From Paraburkholderia fungorum (GTDB lineage: Bacteria; Pseudomonadota; Gammaproteobacteria; Burkholderiales; Burkholderiaceae): 64,000 bases of DNA. The notes beneath the pieces are model-generated. The model worked only from the letters and a program-made list of their open reading frames with translations. It was not told the origin of the DNA and searched no databases. The stretch covers positions 434,001 to 498,000 of the forward strand of contig NZ_FNKP01000003.1 in assembly GCF_900099835.1 (NCBI RefSeq). Reading direction: 5' to 3'. Of this stretch, positions 61,611 to 64,000 are shown piece by piece (the first letter of the stretch is position 1; the number at the start of each line of letters is the position of its first letter). A program made the translations under genes and the position numbers.

Positions 61611-62150
61611 TTAACTTCCTAGTCGCCTAACTTTCACAATTGATACCAAAAACCATAATGCGGCTAAAACAAAAGCACGAAAATCCATGTATTTCACGGA
61701 TTCGTCGATTCTATAGTCAGAAACCGACCTTTGGTACGATTGCACCTCAATTTCGTCCACTCGAATAGCCCATATTTGACGAAAAGGATTTTCGGGATAA
61801 ACTGATAAATACGCGACAGCATCGCCGGCATGGTAGTCAATCAACGCTTGAACTTCATCGGCTGCCATGCCGAGATCGTGAATGCTTTCATCGTATCGAA
61901 GCCCGCCATAACCACTGAAGCGCACTAGAGTATCATTTCGATTTCTTGTTTCCGACATCACGAATGGACCAATTTCCCGTATTTCCTCTAATTTCGGAAT
62001 AAGCGAATCTCCTTTTCGATAAGTCAACATCCAGTGTGTAGAGATCACACCGCTAATCAGAGATAAGATCGCAAAAATAGCCAAAAAAGAGGCCCAAATA
62101 TTGTCTCGCCCGGGAGGATCAAAGCTTGCCTCGAACTTTAGAAATTTCAT
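61611..62150 (-). CDS. Uncharacterised two-span membrane protein
   Basis: Start at ATG 62150 (MKFLKFEASFDPPGRDNIWA), the first plausible start after a weakly protein-like stretch to 62276. The 179-aa protein has an N-terminal span (SFLAIFAILSLISGVISTHW), a periplasmic-type soluble domain of about 110 residues (including LVRFSGYGGLRYDESIHDLG and VYPENPFRQIWAIRVDE) and a C-terminal span (FRAFVLAALWFLVSIVKVRR). The coding sequence is distinctly AT-rich. Function unknown; an immunity-protein role is possible but unsupported. Confidence 0.6.
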   Translation of the reverse strand: MKFLKFEASFDPPGRDNIWASFLAIFAILSLISGVISTHWMLTYRKGDSLIPKLEEIREIGPFVMSETRNRNDTLVRFSGYGGLRYDESIHDLGMAADEVQALIDYHAGDAVAYLSVYPENPFRQIWAIRVDEIEVQSYQRSVSDYRIDESVKYMDFRAFVLAALWFLVSIVKVRRLGS

Positions 62151-62655
62151 TAAATAATATTGAAGTGATAACGTTCCATGTAGAAATTTTCGCCGTTCGC
62201 CTTTCGCGTTATAAGCAGCAACTACTGTACACATTGACCGTAAGAGATCAGCCGCAATCAATCTATTGCCCTGCATTATTACGCCTCAGGCTTAAAGATA
62301 TCGATTAGTCTGAAACACCGCAATTCCTTCTCGACCGACAATGTCAAATTTTCGCAAGTGTAATATTGTTAAATATTTCAGAAAGCTTTGATGTTGCTTG
62401 CACGGACCAACTTTGCTGTATGCGCGTCGCTATTGACCTAGCGGGTGCCCGCGCATGGATTGTCGACGATCTAGGTATCAAGGTCGAAGGTCTATTACTG
62501 GCCGTTCAGTGCCTCATGCAGTTTGCATTCTCAGATCGAGGTGAGTGACAATCGAAGGGCCCTGCCCGACCGGAGCGGACGATGAGCATTCCCCGCATCG
62601 GACATTCAAAAAGGCTACGTTGGCAACCTTGGACGGTTCGGTGAACCTCAAGTGA
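62151..62655. other. AT-rich intergenic region
   Basis: 505 bp with low GC content and no supported gene. The stretch 62280-62400 is especially AT-rich and may hold promoter elements for the membrane gene transcribed leftwards. No repeats seen. Confidence 0.45.
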
Positions 62656-63258
62656 TCAGCGACGGTCCTTCATCGCTTCTAAGTCTTGCTGGCCGAAAAA
62701 CGAATCAATGGCATGAATCGAAAGTACACGGATACCATACGGACCGGTCAGAACATGAACGATAGACGCTCTTCGCGCATTCCAGTCTGCAGGGTAGTTA
62801 AAGAGCGCAAATGTCGGGCAGGTAAATACCATGCCGTCGACTTGACGGTCATACCACGTCACGGAGTTTGGGCATTTCCTTGAAATCGGCTGCGCGGATG
62901 TTAGGTAATAGCGGCTTTCATGGGACGTGGTTCGGACAAGTAGTCGTTCACTGGCATCCGTCAGCATCCACCCGGAAAAGACGAGATACGCGAAGACAAG
63001 GAATAGGAAGGCGATCAATTGGCGGCTGCTAATCCGCCTGTTCGAACTTACTTGCTTTGCCGACATTCGAGTCAGCATACAGATCGCGGCAACAACTAGC
63101 GTGGCGACGCCAAACCCGAGCCATACAGGATCGAATCGGCCACGGAGCGCACCATTTGCGAAAGAATCAGAGACAGCACTGGACAGGACGAACGCAACGG
63201 GAAAAATCGAAATCAGGCCGAAGAACAGGATATACCCCATTACCGACCGGATTTTCAT
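62656..63258 (-). CDS. Uncharacterised three-span membrane protein
   Basis: The 200-aa protein has an N-terminal span (GYILFFGLISIFPVAFVLSS), a second (WLGFGVATLVVAAICMLTRM) and a third (LIAFLFLVFAYLVFSGWMLT), then a soluble C-terminal domain (RYYLTSAQPISRKCPNSVTW, MVFTCPTFALFNYPADWNAR, LTGPYGIRVLSIHAIDSFFG) with two cysteines. No family recognised. AT-richer than the chromosome, like its left neighbour. Confidence 0.6.
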   Translation of the reverse strand: MKIRSVMGYILFFGLISIFPVAFVLSSAVSDSFANGALRGRFDPVWLGFGVATLVVAAICMLTRMSAKQVSSNRRISSRQLIAFLFLVFAYLVFSGWMLTDASERLLVRTTSHESRYYLTSAQPISRKCPNSVTWYDRQVDGMVFTCPTFALFNYPADWNARRASIVHVLTGPYGIRVLSIHAIDSFFGQQDLEAMKDRR

Positions 63259-63495
63259 TTTCTATTTCTCCAAGGCTCGTAAGCGTCGCAGCGTAGCATC
63301 GGCGACCGATGCGGACGGATTGTCAGCGATCCGAGCGCCAGTGTCGAGTGTCCGCAATTGGTCGAACCCGGCCCGACAAAAACCTCGATCTCTAATCGCA
63401 GCATGCAGCGAAAGGCCTGAGTCGGGCCCGTAAAGAACGGTCGACAGTGCGTCGTGTCGATGGCGGCTTTCACTTAACCGCCATTTGCATTTCAA

Positions 63496-64000
63496 CTAGC
63501 GTGCTGCCGCCCACAGCAGCGATAGCCCAGACGACAGCATTAATCCATCCACGACCAGCTTGAAAGTCCCAGGGCTCATTCGGGTAACAATACGACGTGC
63601 GACGAACGTCCCGGCCATCAGCGCCGAACCAGTGATTAATCCATCGAACACGACGGGCAGCGGCAGTGCTCCAAAGTGATTGAAGACGGCGACTTTGGCA
63701 CCGTAGACCGCGAGAGAGCCCATGGCTTCGGTCGCAAGAAATGCGCCTTTCACCAAACCATATCCCATGAACACCGGTACGGTAATCGGGCCGGTTGAAA
63801 CAACAATGCCAGTGAGAAAACCCACTACCGCACCGATCACCGCCAGTTGCAGCAGCGAGAACTGGATTGCATGACGCGCAAGCCAGCGCCGTGCCGGAAC
63901 CATGGCAACAAAGAATACGCCGAGCGCCAACTCGACAGCATGCGGCGGCAAAGCCAGTAGCGTGCGCACGCCCAAAGCCGCTGCCGGTACAGCTGTCACG
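63496..64000 (-). CDS. TauE/SafE-family transporter, 5' end beyond the window
   Basis: The visible 167 residues are the C-terminal two thirds of a sulfite-exporter-family membrane protein: GVFFVAMVPARRWLARHAIQ, the second family repeat AVIGAVVGFLTGIVVSTGPI and VPVFMGYGLVKGAFLATEAM, and at least four further spans ending GLMLSSGLSLLWAAAR. These proteins export sulfite, sulfonates or related anions. The start codon and first repeat lie to the right of position 64000. Confidence 0.75.
   Translation of the reverse strand, partial: VTAVPAAALGVRTLLALPPHAVELALGVFFVAMVPARRWLARHAIQFSLLQLAVIGAVVGFLTGIVVSTGPITVPVFMGYGLVKGAFLATEAMGSLAVYGAKVAVFNHFGALPLPVVFDGLITGSALMAGTFVARRIVTRMSPGTFKLVVDGLMLSSGLSLLWAAAR

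Overview
This is a GC-rich beta-proteobacterial chromosome segment. The gene content (a phcBSRQ-like operon, ACS-family tartrate-type uptake, Burkholderia-style small secreted proteins and many LysR/AraC regulators) points to Burkholderiaceae, most likely Paraburkholderia, Caballeronia or a close relative. That placement is inferred from gene content only. No rRNA, tRNA or CRISPR array was seen.

Region 1 (1-12.6 kb, minus strand) is a contact-dependent inhibition (CDI) locus. A 3085-residue CdiA/FhaB-type two-partner-secretion exoprotein ends in a VENN motif and a C-terminal toxin, followed by an overlapping 69-aa CPCC-type immunity gene. Downstream is a graveyard of alternative warheads. First comes an orphan VENN toxin with its own presumed immunity gene. 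After it lies a barnase-type toxin broken by a one-base frameshift, beside a barstar-type immunity gene broken by an in-frame TGA. A truncated CHC2 zinc-finger (primase-like) element and the 3' end of a symE gene sit between the main toxin and the first orphan. The main and orphan VENN codons share a 19-bp identical direct repeat that could drive toxin switching. No cdiB transporter gene is adjacent on the side that can be seen.

Region 2 (13-18 kb, minus strand) carries four genes in the order methyltransferase, sensor kinase, receiver-kinase hybrid, receiver protein. This reproduces the phcB-phcS-phcR-phcQ quorum-sensing operon of Ralstonia/Cupriavidus. An acyltransferase-3 gene, a tartrate/malate-type catabolic set (MFS transporter, decarboxylating dehydrogenase, divergent LysR) and a DUF302 gene follow.

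Region 3 (24.4-36.8 kb) holds two transport operons pointing away from a shared intergenic region. Leftward runs a siderophore/metallophore uptake set (FecCD permease, ATPase, TonB-dependent receptor, binding protein). Rightward runs a nitrogen-scavenging operon: polar amino-acid ABC transporter, M20 carbamoyl hydrolase, DUF1989 protein, XRE-cupin regulator and an agmatinase/guanidinopropionase-type ureohydrolase. It is preceded by a strong sigma-54 -24/-12 match and an NtrC-like site, so a guanidino or ureido compound is the likely nitrogen source.

Region 4 (37-40.3 kb) is a manganese/iron-starvation module: a near-perfect Fur box, then a helical protein, a Mn-type superoxide dismutase and an MntH transporter, with a divergent iron-permease-like protein.

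Region 5 (40.3-64 kb) is mixed accessory chromosome: oligopeptidase A, an SDR/LysR pair, small membrane proteins, a tannase-family lipoprotein followed by a 24-copy 8-bp tandem repeat, two AraC regulators, a DUF2000 gene, an oxidoreductase/LysR pair and two paralogous DUF1254/DUF1214 exported proteins. An AT-richer tail of uncharacterised membrane and Sel1-repeat proteins follows, and a TauE/SafE transporter is cut by the window edge.
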